This document shows, one piece after another, positions 41,041 through 52,257 of a stretch of 64,000 nt of DNA. The notes under the pieces are model-generated. The model saw only the letters and a list, made by a program, of their open reading frames with translations, did not search any database and was not told where the DNA came from. Every line of letters starts with the position of its first letter. The stretch's first letter is position 1. Location: the NCBI RefSeq assembly GCF_003473485.1, contig NC_053047.1:40100972-40164971 (forward strand), in the 5' to 3' direction. The position numbers and the translations under genes were made by a program. The DNA comes from Medicago truncatula (taxonomy: Eukaryota > Streptophyta > Magnoliopsida > Fabales > Fabaceae).

Positions 41041-44000
41041 ATCAGACGAAGCCTACACGCGATGTCAGCTCAAGAAGAGCATTGGTTGAGGAAAAACATT
41101 TTCCATACTCGTTGCACCACTGCTGGAAAAGTTTGTGATGTTATAATAGATAGTGGTAGTTGTGAAAATGTGGTGTCGAACTACATGGTAGATAAGTTAG
41201 AGATGCCAACACAAAGTCATCCTCATCCTTACAAACTACAATGGCTCAACAAAGGTAGTGAAGTGAAGGTTACGAAGCGTTGCCTTGTGAGTTTTTCCAT
41301 TGGTCAGAAGTATCAAGATCAAGTTTGGTGTGATGTCGTCCCAATGGATGCCTGTCATCTTCTCCTTGGAAGACCCTGACAATACGATCGTCATGCCCAT
41401 CATGATTGTTATGCCAACACCTACTCCTTTGTCAAAGATGGAGTAAAAATCAAGTTAACTCCATTACCACCGAGTGGACTTGATAAAAACAAAAATGAGT
41501 CCAAGCCATTAGTGTCTTTAATCACTAAGACTCAGTTCAAAGAAGCTGTGGACGAAGTCCAAACCATGAGCTTTATTCTAATGTTCGAAGAAAATGCAGA
41601 AACTGTCCTTCCAGTAGAAATTGAACAAATGCTCAGTGAATTCCCAGATATAGTACCAGAAGACGTTCCACAAGGATTGCCGCCGATGCGAGACATTCAA
41701 CATGCTATTGACTTTATTCCTGGAGCTGTCATTCCTAATAGACCAGCTTATAGAATGAGTCCACAAGAGCATGCTGAAATCACACGTCAAGTTGAAGAAT
41801 TGCTGAAAAAAGGACTAATACAGGAAAGTGTTAGCCCTTGTGCTGTTCCTGCAGTTTTAGTACCCAAAAAGGATGGAAGCTGGAGAATGCGTGTTGATAG
41901 TCGAGCTGTCAACAAGATTACCATCAAGTATCGATTTCCGATACCTAGACTTGATGATTTATTAGATCAGTTGCATGGTGCCACCATCTTTTCAAAGATT
42001 GATCTTCGAAGTGGATACCATCAAATTAGGCTTAGGCCAGGAGATGAATGGAAGACTGCATTCAAAACAAGAGATGGTTTATATGAATGGACAGTGATGC
42101 CCTTTGGGTTATCTAATGCTCCAAGTACCTTCATACGTCTAATGAATCAAGTACTTCGACCATTCATTGGCAAATTTGTAGTTGTATACTTTGACGATAT
42201 CTTGATCTACATCAAACACAAAGAGGAACACTTAGAGCAGCTTCGACAAGTGCTACAAACTCTTCGCGAACAAAAACTCTATGCAAATTTGAAGAAATGT
42301 TCTTTCCTAACCAATGAGGTTACTTTTCTGGGTTACATAATCACCGCTGAAGGTATTCGAGTTGACCCCAACAAGGTTGAGGCTATCAATAGTTGGCCTA
42401 TTCCAAAGTCAATTCATGATGTGAGAAGTTTCCATGGATTAGCTTCATTTTATAGAAGGTTCATCAAGAACTTTAGCTCTGTTGCTGCCCCGCTTACAGA
42501 TTGCATAAAGGGAGATAAGTTACAATGGATCGAGCAAGCACAAAAGAGTTTTGACCACCTAAAACAACTTTTAACTGAAACACCAGTGCTAGCCCTTCCT
42601 AACTTTGACCAGGTGTTCGAAGTAAGTTGTGACGCTTCCAATTCAGGAATTGGTGCGGTTTTATGTCAAGAAGGTCATCCTATATCCTTCTTTAGTGAAA
42701 AGCTCAACAATGGTAAACTTAGATACTCAACATATGATAAAGAATTTTATGCCATTGTCCGAGCCTTGCAACATTGGAGTCATTACTTGTTGAATAAAGA
42801 ATTTTATTCTTTATTCTGATCATGAAGCCCTCAAGCATTTGAATTCTCAACAAAAGATCAATCGCAGGTATGCCGCTTGGAGTGAGTTTTTACAAGCTTA
42901 TCCGTTCTTACTAAAACATAAGGCGGGAGTTCAAAATGTTGTTGCAGATGCTCTTAGCAGGCGTCATACCCTACTTGCCACTATGCAAATGAAAGTTATT
43001 GGATTTGAGACAGTCAAAGAGTTATACAAAGATGATCCAGATTTTCAAAAGTTTTGGAATGCCACTGATTCACAATCCTCTCAGGACTACTACAGACATG
43101 AGGGATTTTTGTTCAAAGGAAAAACCTTATGTATTCCTCAGTGCTCTCTACGTGAAGCCATTATTTGGGAAGCCCATGATGGAGGATTAACAGGTCATTT
43201 TGGACGAGATAAAATTGTTGCTTTAGTGAAAGAAAATTTCTATTGGCCAAGACTTGAAAGAGATGTCTACAAACATATTCAAAGATGTCGAGTCTGCCAT
43301 TTGGCCAAGGCCAAAAGCCAAAACACTGGTTTTTACATGACACTCCCTGTTCCATAAGCAACTTGGGAAGATGTTAGCATGGATTTTGTCCTTGGATTGC
43401 CTCGGACACAACGCCAGAAAGATTCTGTGATGGTAGTTGTGGACATATTTTCAAATATGGCTCATTTCATCCCATGCCAGAAGACTAATGATGCCGTTCA
43501 AGTTGCTGACTTATACTTTAAGGAAATAGTTCGTCTTCATGGAATTCCAAAAACCATCACTTCTGATAGGGATGTTAAATTCTTAAGTCATTTTTGGAGA
43601 ACCTTATGGAAGAAGATGGGTACTAAACTTCAGTTTAGTAGTGCTAGTCACCCCCAAACAGATGGACAAACTGAAGCTGTTAACAGGATTTTGGGAAACC
43701 TACTTCGGAGCTTTGTCGGTAAAAATTTAAAACAGTGGGATCTCATATTGGCACAAGTTGAATTTGCATACAATAATTCAACTAATCAAGCAACTGGAAA
43801 ATGTCCTTTTGAAGTAGCATACGGAACTCGACCACACAGTCCGTTAGACTTGACTCCATCATCAGATAAACATCAGTTTAGTGCAGATGCAGAAAGTAGA
43901 GCAAAAGAGATCAAGAAACTGCATGAACAGGTTCGACAACGGATAATCAAGCAAAATTCAAGATACAAAACTAATCGTGACAAGCACAGAAAGCAACAAA

Positions 44001-44266
44001 TCTTTAAAGTTGGAGATTTGGTATGGATACATTTGCGCAAAGAACGATTTCCCAAACAACCAAATGCCAAGTTGTCACCAAGAGCTGATGGTCCCTTCAA
44101 AATAGTTCAAAAAATCAACGACAATGCTTACAAGGTAGAATTGCCAGGAACCTATGGTGTCTCAGCAACCTTCAATGTTGCCGATCTTTCACCATATCTG
44201 GATGACGAACCAGATATGAACTCGAGGGCGAGTTCTGTTCAACCCGGGGAGGATGATACAGAGTAA
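41038..44266 (+). pseudogene. gypsy pol: protease, RT, RNase H, integrase; several breaks
   Basis: Protease: [55 protein letters not shown] and YFDDILIYI near 42190. RNase [13 protein letters not shown] near 42620. Integrase: HHCC finger near 43173-43310 (HDGGLTGHF, CRVCHLAK), then DFVLGLP, SDRDVKFLSHFW, PQTDGQTEAVNR for D, D, E. The tail is GPFKIVQKINDNAYKV, without a chromodomain. Breaks: TGA at 41377-41379, an extra T before 42817-42819 TGA, and TAA at 43355-43357. The final stop (44264-44266) lies 11 bp inside the 3' LTR. Confidence 0.92.
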
Positions 44267-44552
44267 GACATTAATATGGCATAGACTTTGCAGCCACCAC
44301 CCTATATGCTAGCTTTCCAATTCCACCACCCTACTATTGACAATAAGGCCAACAAGCCACCATGTTTGACATTTACTAGATTGTGTTTCCATTGATATAT
44401 TAATTATCAGCACTATTTCAGCTACCATATGGCCTCTAGGATTGCTATAAATAAGGCCACTTCCTTCATGTATTACCACAATTTGAAATATATAAAACTT
44501 GAGTTTCTCATTTGAGAGTTAGAGAGTGGATTCTCTCTTAGTTTCTGAGCCA
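44254..44552 (+). repeat. gypsy 3' LTR
   Basis: It starts TGATACAGAG after the purine tract ggggagga and ends GAGCCA, followed by the TSD gtatt. TATA box tataaata is at 44446-44453. A 9-bp insertion relative to the 5' LTR lies near 44344-44352. Confidence 0.92.
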
Positions 44553-44557
44553 GTATT

Positions 44558-45139
44558 TTTGTGATTTTTTTTTTTTTTTTAAATAAAAACACTAGTCAGA
44601 ACAACATGTTGATACTTCAAGAAAGCTGTGTGGACTCATCAGATTCAATTGTTGTCTATTGTCCAATTGAATTAACTTCTATGAATGTAGCAATAAGTGG
44701 TGAAGATACTTCCCACATTCCCCCTCATTTTTCACAATTACTTCTGATGGAAACCAACTTGATAACAATAATAATGGACTTATTGGTGAGACTGTCCAAC
44801 ACATTAAAGTTGCTTTGAATTGCCCTAGTTCTTGATGGAAAAAAAAACTTGGAGGTTTTTTTTTTAGTATTCTTAAATAGGATTTCAGAACCTGAAGATT
44901 CTATTTTGTTCTGTTGGAGGTAATCAATATGAAGGGAGAAGTAAAGTGTTTTGAAGTTTAAGTTAGTTGAGGGATTTGAATGCTTTCTCATCAAGACATT
45001 GATTTACAAAGACTCGTTATACTTTATTTACTGCTAAGTTGTTGCTGGTAGAGCTGTACTTTGGTTTCAAATAAAAGGTTGTTTCAGCTTTCAAGCTTCA
45101 TTACATTTCACACCAACTTCCCCTATAGGCTTACCTATC
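44558..45139. other. Spacer right of the gypsy element
   Basis: A poly-T run follows the target duplication. A short open stretch (44606-44818; VDSSDSIVVYCPIELTSMNV) is not recognised and has no supporting signals. Nothing else is seen. Confidence 0.35.
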
Positions 45140-45300
45140 CTCCTTCCCCTATTATAAACAAACACCTCCAACTTCAAAATTCACTTTCAACCTCTCTCTC
45201 TCTCTCTCATCATATTCCCTCTATCTCAGCTTCAATCCCTCACTCTCTATTTATCAGCTTCTCTCTCTACAGGTCACTTACTACCCCCATTTTTACATCA
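45140..45300 (+). promoter_or_regulatory. Promoter/5' UTR-like region with CT repeat
   Basis: A TATA-like tataaaca at 45153-45160 is followed about 30 bp later by a pyrimidine-rich leader with a (CT)n run at 45192-45208, typical of plant 5' UTRs, and a donor-like CAG|GTCACT at 45270-45278. An acceptor-like tatatgttgcag lies near 46528. No coding exon was found behind either site, so this may be the start of a noncoding transcript or of a broken gene. Confidence 0.3.
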
Positions 45301-46315
45301 AAATCATAGGTATCCTTCTTTCCTTCATCACTAATTTTCTTCCTACTTTTTGCTTTCTCTTAACTATTTCAAAATCTAAGATGTAACCTAACATCTTTTT
45401 TCGTTTTCCTCTTTTTTATTTTTATTATTGGGAGTTCTTCATTTCGTTTAAGATTTGGTACACTAACCAAATGCATGTTTGATTTCCTACAAATAATAAT
45501 TTGATCTTTTGTGTCTATTAATTTTTCCCCTTTTTGTTGATTGTCTAAACTTAAACCTAGAGAATAAAATTTGAAAATAATAACCATATGACATGTGTGT
45601 TCTTTTGTGTACATGGGTTTCAACATTTTGGTGTTAAAGGCACGCATTTTTATTTTTTTTTTGTAAAATAATAATTACCTTATATTAAAAAAATATATAA
45701 AATAAAATTAAAGGAAAAGAATAATGTGTCAAACGGGTCCTTCAAAAAAAAAAAAAAAGTGTCAAACGGTGACATGTTTGAGAAATATGTTTCTGATATT
45801 TCATTCACATTAAAGGATTAAAAAAATAGGTTTCATGCCTAATGATCTCAGTGAATGCTTTTGTTATAATTTGTTACTATCGAAGGATTTTTTTTTTGGT
45901 AGAGACTATCAAAGGTTTTTAGTTAATACAGTTTATATACCTCCTTCCAAGAACTTTAAACCATCATAACATTTTCTGCTTAATCAAAGCTTTTTTTTAA
46001 TAGTACTCATATGCTTTTCTTTTGCACTTTGGAACATAAAAATTTATCCGTTTTGCTCATATACTTTGGAACATAAAGATATTAATTATATGATTGCTAC
46101 AATATATCATTCAGTTATTTGGGATTTAAATTTAGATTTCACTCAACTTACATATATATTCAATTTCCAATATATAGGACATAGATACGCACGGGGAGAC
46201 AAGAGTTATTGATTTGATCACTTTTTCTGATTTGAGTTTTTATGATAACATAAGTATTGCTATAAGGATTTCACTTTAAAATGATTTATCTCTTGATATA
46301 TGTCTTTATAATTTA
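45301..46315. other. AT-rich stretch, no gene seen
   Basis: Anonymous AT-rich DNA between the promoter-like region and the Stowaway MITE. If the donor at 45273 is real it would be intron. Confidence 0.4.
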
Positions 46316-46317
46316 TA

Positions 46318-46462
46318 CTCCCTCCGTTTTAAAATATAAGTAAAATTCACTTTTTAGGATCATTCATTTAATAATGTATGTGGTTCATAATATGAACCAC
46401 ATATATCATTAAATGAATGAACCTAAAAAATAAATTTTGCTTACATTTTAAAACGGAGGGAG
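46318..46462. mobile_element. Stowaway MITE, 145 bp
   Basis: The ends are CTCCCTCCGTTTTAAAATAT and its inverted match, flanked by TA (46316-46317 and 46463-46464), the Tc1/mariner target. The whole element folds as a nearly continuous hairpin around gtggttcataatatgaacca. Confidence 0.93.
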
Positions 46463-46464
46463 TA

Positions 46465-46844
46465 TAACTCAACGTTATGTTAATAATTTAATTATCTGTC
46501 AATGACAAATTCTTTATATATGTTGCAGGTCTTTTGATGAGCCAACAAGATTACATAAACCAACAAGATTATAACAAAAGAAAAATGTATCAGTTTAAGG
46601 AAATCCCGAAAGAGATAATCTTTCCTTGCTTAGTTAGACCTTCCAAAAAAATCATATGAATTCTTATACCTTCTTCACACGATTACAATCTCCCTTTAAC
46701 TTCATTTTTCCACTCTGTTAGCTTAATTCTATTGAAAAATAATAGAATGTCTTGTCTTAGGAGTAGAATTAAGTTTGGGTAGTGGCAGACCTCATGATTT
46801 CTAAATATTCTTTGGATCATGTCTATCAATTCTTAATGCATTAT
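46465..46844. other. Spacer between the Stowaway MITE and the inverted duplication
   Basis: Contains the acceptor-like tgttgcag near 46528 followed by gtcttttgatgagccaacaag (46529). No coding sequence is recognised. Confidence 0.35.
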
Positions 46845-48275
46845 TTTAGGGTTTTTTTTAACACAATCTATAAATACATTGGTAAACACAGAACCCAAAG
46901 AACTTTTGGTTGAAAGTTCATCCAATTGAGATGATGTTTGTGAACAACACAACTTTGCCGCAAGCTTAGTATAAATTCCCCTCTGAAACAAACATCAATA
47001 ATGAAAGTTGTCTTGACCCATCAACCATTTCGTCTTAGGCATCTTTAAATTCATAACCTGCACAAGTCACATCGCAAATTAATAGGCTTAATATATGCAT
47101 GCATTGAGAGTTGCAAATAAATAAAATTAATATATGCATGAGACGTGTTGTAAAAATTGCCATGTAGAGGAGTTCCACCAGCTGCAACAAGGTAACTTTG
47201 CCCTTTTTTTTTTTTTTATAATTTCCATGTATGCTGAAGTAAAAAAAACTAAAGTATCACCCGACTTTGATATTCGAATTAACTGAGTTAATCTTTCATA
47301 TATTTTCTTAGCATCAATACAAAAATCAGGTCCTTCATCGTTTCTGTCTTGCTAATAATCAATGTCTTCATTTTTAAATCCAAAGGTTATTAGCAATTTT
47401 CATATCTTCTCGGAATATGTGTTAATTGTAGGTTCTCGGTATTATAAATTGATTATTAAAACTCTCTTTATAGAATTATTGATGTACAAATGAGTATGAT
47501 TGTTAAAAAAATGTCAAAAAAAATGTTTCGGAAAAAAAATACAGATTTTTGTACACGATCAAATTCATTTGAAAAAAATTCATGTAAAAAAAATAGTCGT
47601 TACGGACAAATTTTGGTACACAATCAAACTCATTTATACATCAATAATTTTACAAAGAGAGCTCTAATAATCAATTTACGATACCGATAACCTACAACTA
47701 ACACGTATTCCGAGAAGATAAGAGAATTGCTAATAACCTTTGAATTTAAAAATGAAGACATTGATTATTGGCAAGACATAAACGATGAAGGACCTTATTT
47801 TCATATTGATGTTAAGAAAATATTTGAAAAATTAACTCAGTTAATTCGAATATTAAAGCCGGGTAATACTTTAATTTTTTTTCTTTTGTGTAATTGGAAA
47901 TTGTCAAGAAGAATGACAAAATTACCTTATTGCAGCCGGTGGAACTCCTCTACATGGTAACTTTTACAGCACGTCTCATGCATATATTAATTTTATTTTC
48001 AACTCTTAATGCATGCATATATTAATTCTATCAATTTGCGACGTGACTTGTGCAAGTTATGAATTTATTTATAGATGCCTTAGACGAAATGGCCGATGGG
48101 GTCAAGACAACTTTCATTATTGATGCATTTTTCAAAGGGGGGTTTATAGAACTAGCCCACGGCAAAGTTGTGTTGTTCACATCATCCCAACTGGATGAAT
48201 TGTCAACCGAAGGTTCTTTGGGTTATTTGTTTATCAATGTATTTGTAGAGTGTATTAAAGAAAACCTTAAATTAA
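46845..48275. repeat. Large inverted duplication with metacaspase-like arms
   Basis: The left arm (46845 to about 47505) and right arm (about 47620 to 48275) are reverse complements with scattered mismatches and indels. Paired anchors include aacaaacatcaataatgaaagttgtcttgac (near 46990) against the reverse of 48098-48124, gaggagttccacc (47168) against ggtggaactcctc (47938), and gattattaaaactctcttt (47452) against aaagagagctctaataatc (47654). The spacer is about 110 bp of A-rich sequence. Transcription through it would give a long hairpin RNA. The outer part of each arm carries metacaspase-like coding sequence in opposite orientations. Confidence 0.8.
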
Positions 48276-48388
48276 CGCATCAAGAATTGATAGACATGAT
48301 TCAAAGAATATTTGGTAATCATGGAGGCCTACCACTACCTGAATTTAATGATACTCTTGAGACAATGCACTCTATTATTTTTCTATAG
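48050..48388 (+). pseudogene. Metacaspase-like fragment, locus B
   Basis: The 112-codon frame gives DALDEMADGVKTTFIIDAFF, then KGGFIELAHGKVVLFTSSQ, LDELSTEGSLGYLFINVFVE and THQELIDMIQRIF. It extends the locus A fragment at its N-terminus with what looks like the region around the catalytic Cys of type I metacaspases (usual motif D-A-C-H-S-G); here it reads D-A-F-F-K-G, so the catalytic Cys would be lost. It forms most of the outer right arm of the inverted duplication. Metacaspases are cytosolic/nuclear Arg/Lys-specific cysteine proteases linked to plant cell death. The call depends on short motifs; an unrelated protein is possible. Confidence 0.4.
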
Positions 48389-48601
48389 AATCAAGCTAAC
48401 AAAGTGGGAATTGAGGTTAAAGGGAGAGTATAATAGTGTGAATGAGGTATATATGAGAATTCATGTGGTTTTTCTCGGAGGTCTACCAAGTAAGGAAAGA
48501 TTCTCTCTCATTTGAGATTTCTTTAAATTAATACATTTTTCTTTTTTTGTTATAGTCTAGTAAGGTGCTTTGATCCATCCCTCTTCGCTTAATTTATTTT
48601 A

Positions 48602-50248
48602 GGTTTAATTGATCTGTCGGTCCCTTAACTTATTTCTTTTATTCAGTTTGGTCCTATAAATCTTACATTTCTCAAATACGTCTCTTAACTTATTTCTTTT
48701 ATTCAATTTGGTCCAATTTTGATAATTTTAATCCCCTAAAAAAAGAGACCGTTGGATTACGGAGGTCTATCAAATTTTATAGTGTACCACCAACACCTAA
48801 CTTATTTACTTTCTTCTTCTTCCCTCATCTTCATCTACATTCATCCTTCATCAATGTTCATCAATAAAAACCAGGAAAAAACCATACCCATAATCACTCA
48901 CTCACCGTCACCATATTCCAACAACAACTTTAACATTCAACATTGTTAAAACAAAAACCATTTATCATCTCCAATGTTCCAATCCAAACAACACCACCAA
49001 GTTGCAAACTAACAGAAATTTTCAAAATCAATTCGATGATCTAAAATTTTTTAACTAACAGACCTAAACACCCAACCTGCAAACTCAATTCGATTTAACC
49101 ATCATTTTCCCATCGAAGTTCAAAATCAAATCCGACTTCAAAATTTCATCAACACCATACAATCTCAAAATCGAATTCGACGAAGATGATGGTTGAGAAG
49201 CATCCATCACCACTTTCGATTTAACCCATTTCAATTTATAGAATCCAAAAAGCAAAACAAGTACAACTTAACTCAGAAATAACAGCAACAACTTCAATTG
49301 ATTTTTTCCAGCTTCAATTAGTGTAGGTAGGACATGCAAGAAGAAGAAACAAAATGAAGAAGGAAGAAGAGGGAGTGGACTTCAGACTTCATATTCAACA
49401 ACAACAACAACCTCAATTGACTTCAATAAGCTTCAATTTATTTTAAATATGTGGTGAGTTGAGATTTGAGTTGAAACACACCACAACAGGAGAAACAATA
49501 AAATCACAGAAATCACAAAAACACAATTTTGAGAAATCACAAAAATCCTCTTCTTTAACAACACCAGCAACATTCATTGTCAAAACATATGTTTTCCCAA
49601 CAAGTATCCAATGAACAAACAAGATTTTAAATAACCTAACTTCACCATAAGCGGCAACAAAAACACCCATTGAAATGGAAAGCATATTAAACATGATGTT
49701 TTTTTTAACATAATATATGTTGGTGACAGTCGGGAATTTTGTGAGTACTGGGAGAGTGATTGGGTTTAAAGTGAGAAGAGACACAACTTCCATAATTGTA
49801 TGTTGTTGGTGGTTGTAATAGAGGAAGAAATGGATTTGGGTTTCAAAATTGGGAATTAGGGATCTAAGATTAACGTAGTGGAGAAAGAAATGGTTTTTTA
49901 ATTTATTGATGATTTAAAGATTGATGGATTAGAAATAATAAAATTGGATTTAATTTTTATTTTTTTTGGATTTTTTTTTCTGGATTTTTTTTTTATGAAG
50001 ATGATCAAATTTGCTGGGTTTAGTGATGAAGAAGAAGAAAGTAAATAAATTAGGTGTTGGTGATACACTGTAAAATCTTATAGACCTCCGTAATCCAACG
50101 GTCACTTTTTTTAGGGGATTAAAATTATCAAAATTGGACCAAATTGAATAAAAGAAATAAGTTAAGGGACGTGTTTGAGAAAGTTAAGATTTATGGAACC
50201 AAACTGAATAAAAGAAATAAGTTACAGGACCAGCAGATCAATTAAGCC
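48602..50248. mobile_element. Pack-MULE, 1647 bp, 9-bp TSD
   Basis: The target copies tttatttta are at 48593-48601 and 50249-50257. The ends, GGTTTAATTGATCTG and inverted GGCTTAATTGATCTG, belong to terminal inverted repeats of about 225 bp (48602-48829 and 50024-50248). No transposase is present. The interior carries host-gene sequence (next entry), which defines a Pack-MULE. Copy A of the surrounding duplication lacks the element. Confidence 0.85.
49443..49793 (-). pseudogene. Captured fragment of a sugar-phosphate/nucleotide-sugar translocator
   Basis: On the minus strand the frame (116 codons, ATG to stop) contains NMLSISMGVFVAAYGEV and, 15 residues later, LVGKTYVLTMNVAGVVKE. Both are strongly typical of plant drug/metabolite transporters of the triose-phosphate/nucleotide-sugar translocator family: NMLSIS-x-G-V-x-x-A-x-YGE in one helix and VGKTSALTMNVAGVVKD in a later helix. 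In the parent these lie on the order of 100 residues apart, so separate exons were joined or the middle was lost. The rest (CDFSKLCFCDFCDFIVSP) looks like translated intron or repeat. A functional transporter is impossible, but a short open frame survives inside the MULE. Confidence 0.7.
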
Positions 50249-50814
50249 TTTATTTTACAAAGATTACTTCCGTGATTGTAATTGAGGAATTATTACTCTG
50301 CTGGTACATTTTTAGTTTCTTTTACAATCTTGTAAGGAGCTTTGCTCCATCTCTCTTTGATTAATTTATTATTTTGCTAGGATTACTTTTTGTTATAAAA
50401 CTAATGACACATGTCTAAGTGATAATTCAGTTGACAAAAACAGTGCATTATTATATGTTGGAGCAGGGGTTCGAATCCCAACATCTCACTTATTTATTTT
50501 AAAAGGTGAATTCTCTTTGTTTAATCTTCCGTTTTGGTTACCCGTAAAGGTTAATAGAGGAAGTAAAAAATAGTTTTATCCAACTGTTTTTTTTTTCTTT
50601 CTTGAAGTAGAGTTTTATCCTAATTGTTGTTTTCCAAGTATCGGTCATACGGGGGCCTTTTGTTGAATCATTATCATAGCTCGGTATATAATTTGATAAG
50701 CCAATGATTTTTTTTTCTGTGTTAAATAATACAGTTAACCAACATTTTAACTAATCAATTACGATAAATTGGATCAGATTTTGTGGTTTTTTTGGATCAG
50801 ATTATGCGTAATGT

Positions 50815-50961
50815 ATTGTAATATTGCCATCAATTAAGTATTTGTGTGGTGCAATCTGTTTCTGTTCAGTGCCAGTTTCTAGCAGCATCACACTTACATC
50901 TTGCAAGGATTATGGATTGTTTTTTTCACTTACATCAATTGAATCATTGTTTGGTGAATCC
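50815..50961 (+). repeat. Shared 3' module, copy 5
   Basis: Practically identical to copy 2, including the continuation aagaaacagaagcag into LINE ORF1-like sequence. Confidence 0.7.
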
Positions 50962-51790
50962 AAGAAACAGAAGCAGAATACAAAGCATTCTATATTTGCT
51001 TAAAGGCCTTGATCACATGCACAGTGAATTAGAAAAGAATCGAATGCGAAAACATCACATAATACACAAACACGGTTTTAGAATACTGAGGAAGATGATG
51101 ATTTTTTTTTCTGTGGAAGAAAGTGATGTTCAAGAAGCCCAAAAGAATGCAGTAACAGGCTAGTTGGGAAATTTATACATGAAAAACCAATTCAACAAGG
51201 ATCTTTGCAGATGGCTCATTCTATCCCATAATTGAGATATGATTTTTCTAATGCAAACAAAGCTTATCGAAAATCATCATATCATTGATTGTGCTACTAG
51301 GGGGTGGTGGTAAGGTCTGAGGTTAATCATTCTTTTGGACCTCTAATGTAAATTTAAACCATTATATTTAGTTATAATAAAAATTATATTGACTGCTACA
51401 TTACTTCTAGTGATAATAACCATAGCAATATCAATGATAATACTAATAATATTTGGAGGGCTAATGTTACTTATGTATTTCCCTTTCATCATCAAAAATA
51501 AAAAACATGTAACCTTATTAATACTCTTTATGATGAAAATCTTACTTTAAATTGGCTGCTTTTTTGGTGATTTTAACATAGTTATGAGTCAACATGAGAA
51601 AGTTGGAAGCAATAAGACTAATCATTCTAATCTTTTTCAAAAATACTTTGGCCATATGATTTAGGTTTTAAACACCCCACCTTTCACAACATGTACATTA
51701 CTTATAGGCTAATATTTCCAGGAACAAAAGACAAAGATGAAGTGAGTTTGAACATCATTAAAAATTTTTGACGTTTATTTATTTTTATTT
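50962..51790 (+). pseudogene. LINE relics, locus B (ORF1-like and endonuclease parts)
   Basis: The ORF1-like piece (50962-51200) and the GDFN-containing endonuclease piece (from about 51565) repeat those of locus A. The C-terminal endonuclease part with SDHSP is deleted here: cttataggct is joined directly to aatatttccagg near 51710. Confidence 0.5.
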
Positions 51791-51851
51791 TTTATAAATT
51801 AAGAGCAAATAACAGGATGTCCAACTAATTTGGTAATCCACTCTAAATCTT

Positions 51852-52257
51852 GACAATTTCTATGGTACATTCAAAAAAATTGAGTGTACCGGTACATCCA
51901 TATATTAAATGAATAGTTTAATGAATATATTTTTCTTAGAAAAAATATATTTTCTATTAGTTACAATTATAATAATTATATTTTATTTTTCAAAAGTGTC
52001 GGCAAATCAAAATTCAAATTTTTTTAATTTTTAATACTCATTATTGAATATTGATTATTTTTTTGGATAAAATGTTAAAAAAATTAGTATGATTCTTATA
52101 AATGATGAAATGATGTTTTTTCTTATGAAATGATATTTTTTAAAATATAAAAGTCGATAGACATCTCTTTATTACATAAAAATGATTGTTAACTTATTGA
52201 ATTATGAAATAGGTGTACTGGTACACCTTAATTTAAGGGTGTACCGTAGAAACTCCC
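51852..52257. mobile_element. MITE of Mutator type, 406 bp, present only in copy B
   Basis: Flanked by ctaaatctt at 51843-51851 and 52258-52266. Ends gacaatttctatggtaca and inverted gggagtttctacggtaca pair over about 45 bp. Copy A keeps the uninterrupted site, ctctaaatcttttgtt, near 6393. The element is AT-rich and noncoding. Confidence 0.85.

Larger units (their letters stand above)
26955..44552 (+). mobile_element. Ty3/gypsy LTR retrotransposon (chromovirus-like), split by a copia insertion
   Basis: The 5-bp target duplication gtatt is at 26950-26954 and 44553-44557. LTRs begin TGATA(T/C)AGAG and end GAGCCA. The 5' LTR is 290 bp, the 3' LTR 299 bp; by eye they differ at eight bases plus a 9-bp indel. 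A primer-binding site follows the 5' LTR and a purine-rich tract (ggggagga) precedes the 3' LTR. Gag-pol order is gag, protease, RT, RNase H, integrase. No chromodomain is seen. The short LTRs suggest a Reina-like lineage, which is a guess. The 5' leader is split at 27565 by a 12-kb copia element. Confidence 0.93.

Noticed and set aside
44561..44818. An 85-codon open frame right of the gypsy element
   Set aside because: It begins in a poly-T/TSD region, has no recognised motif and no promoter or splice support.
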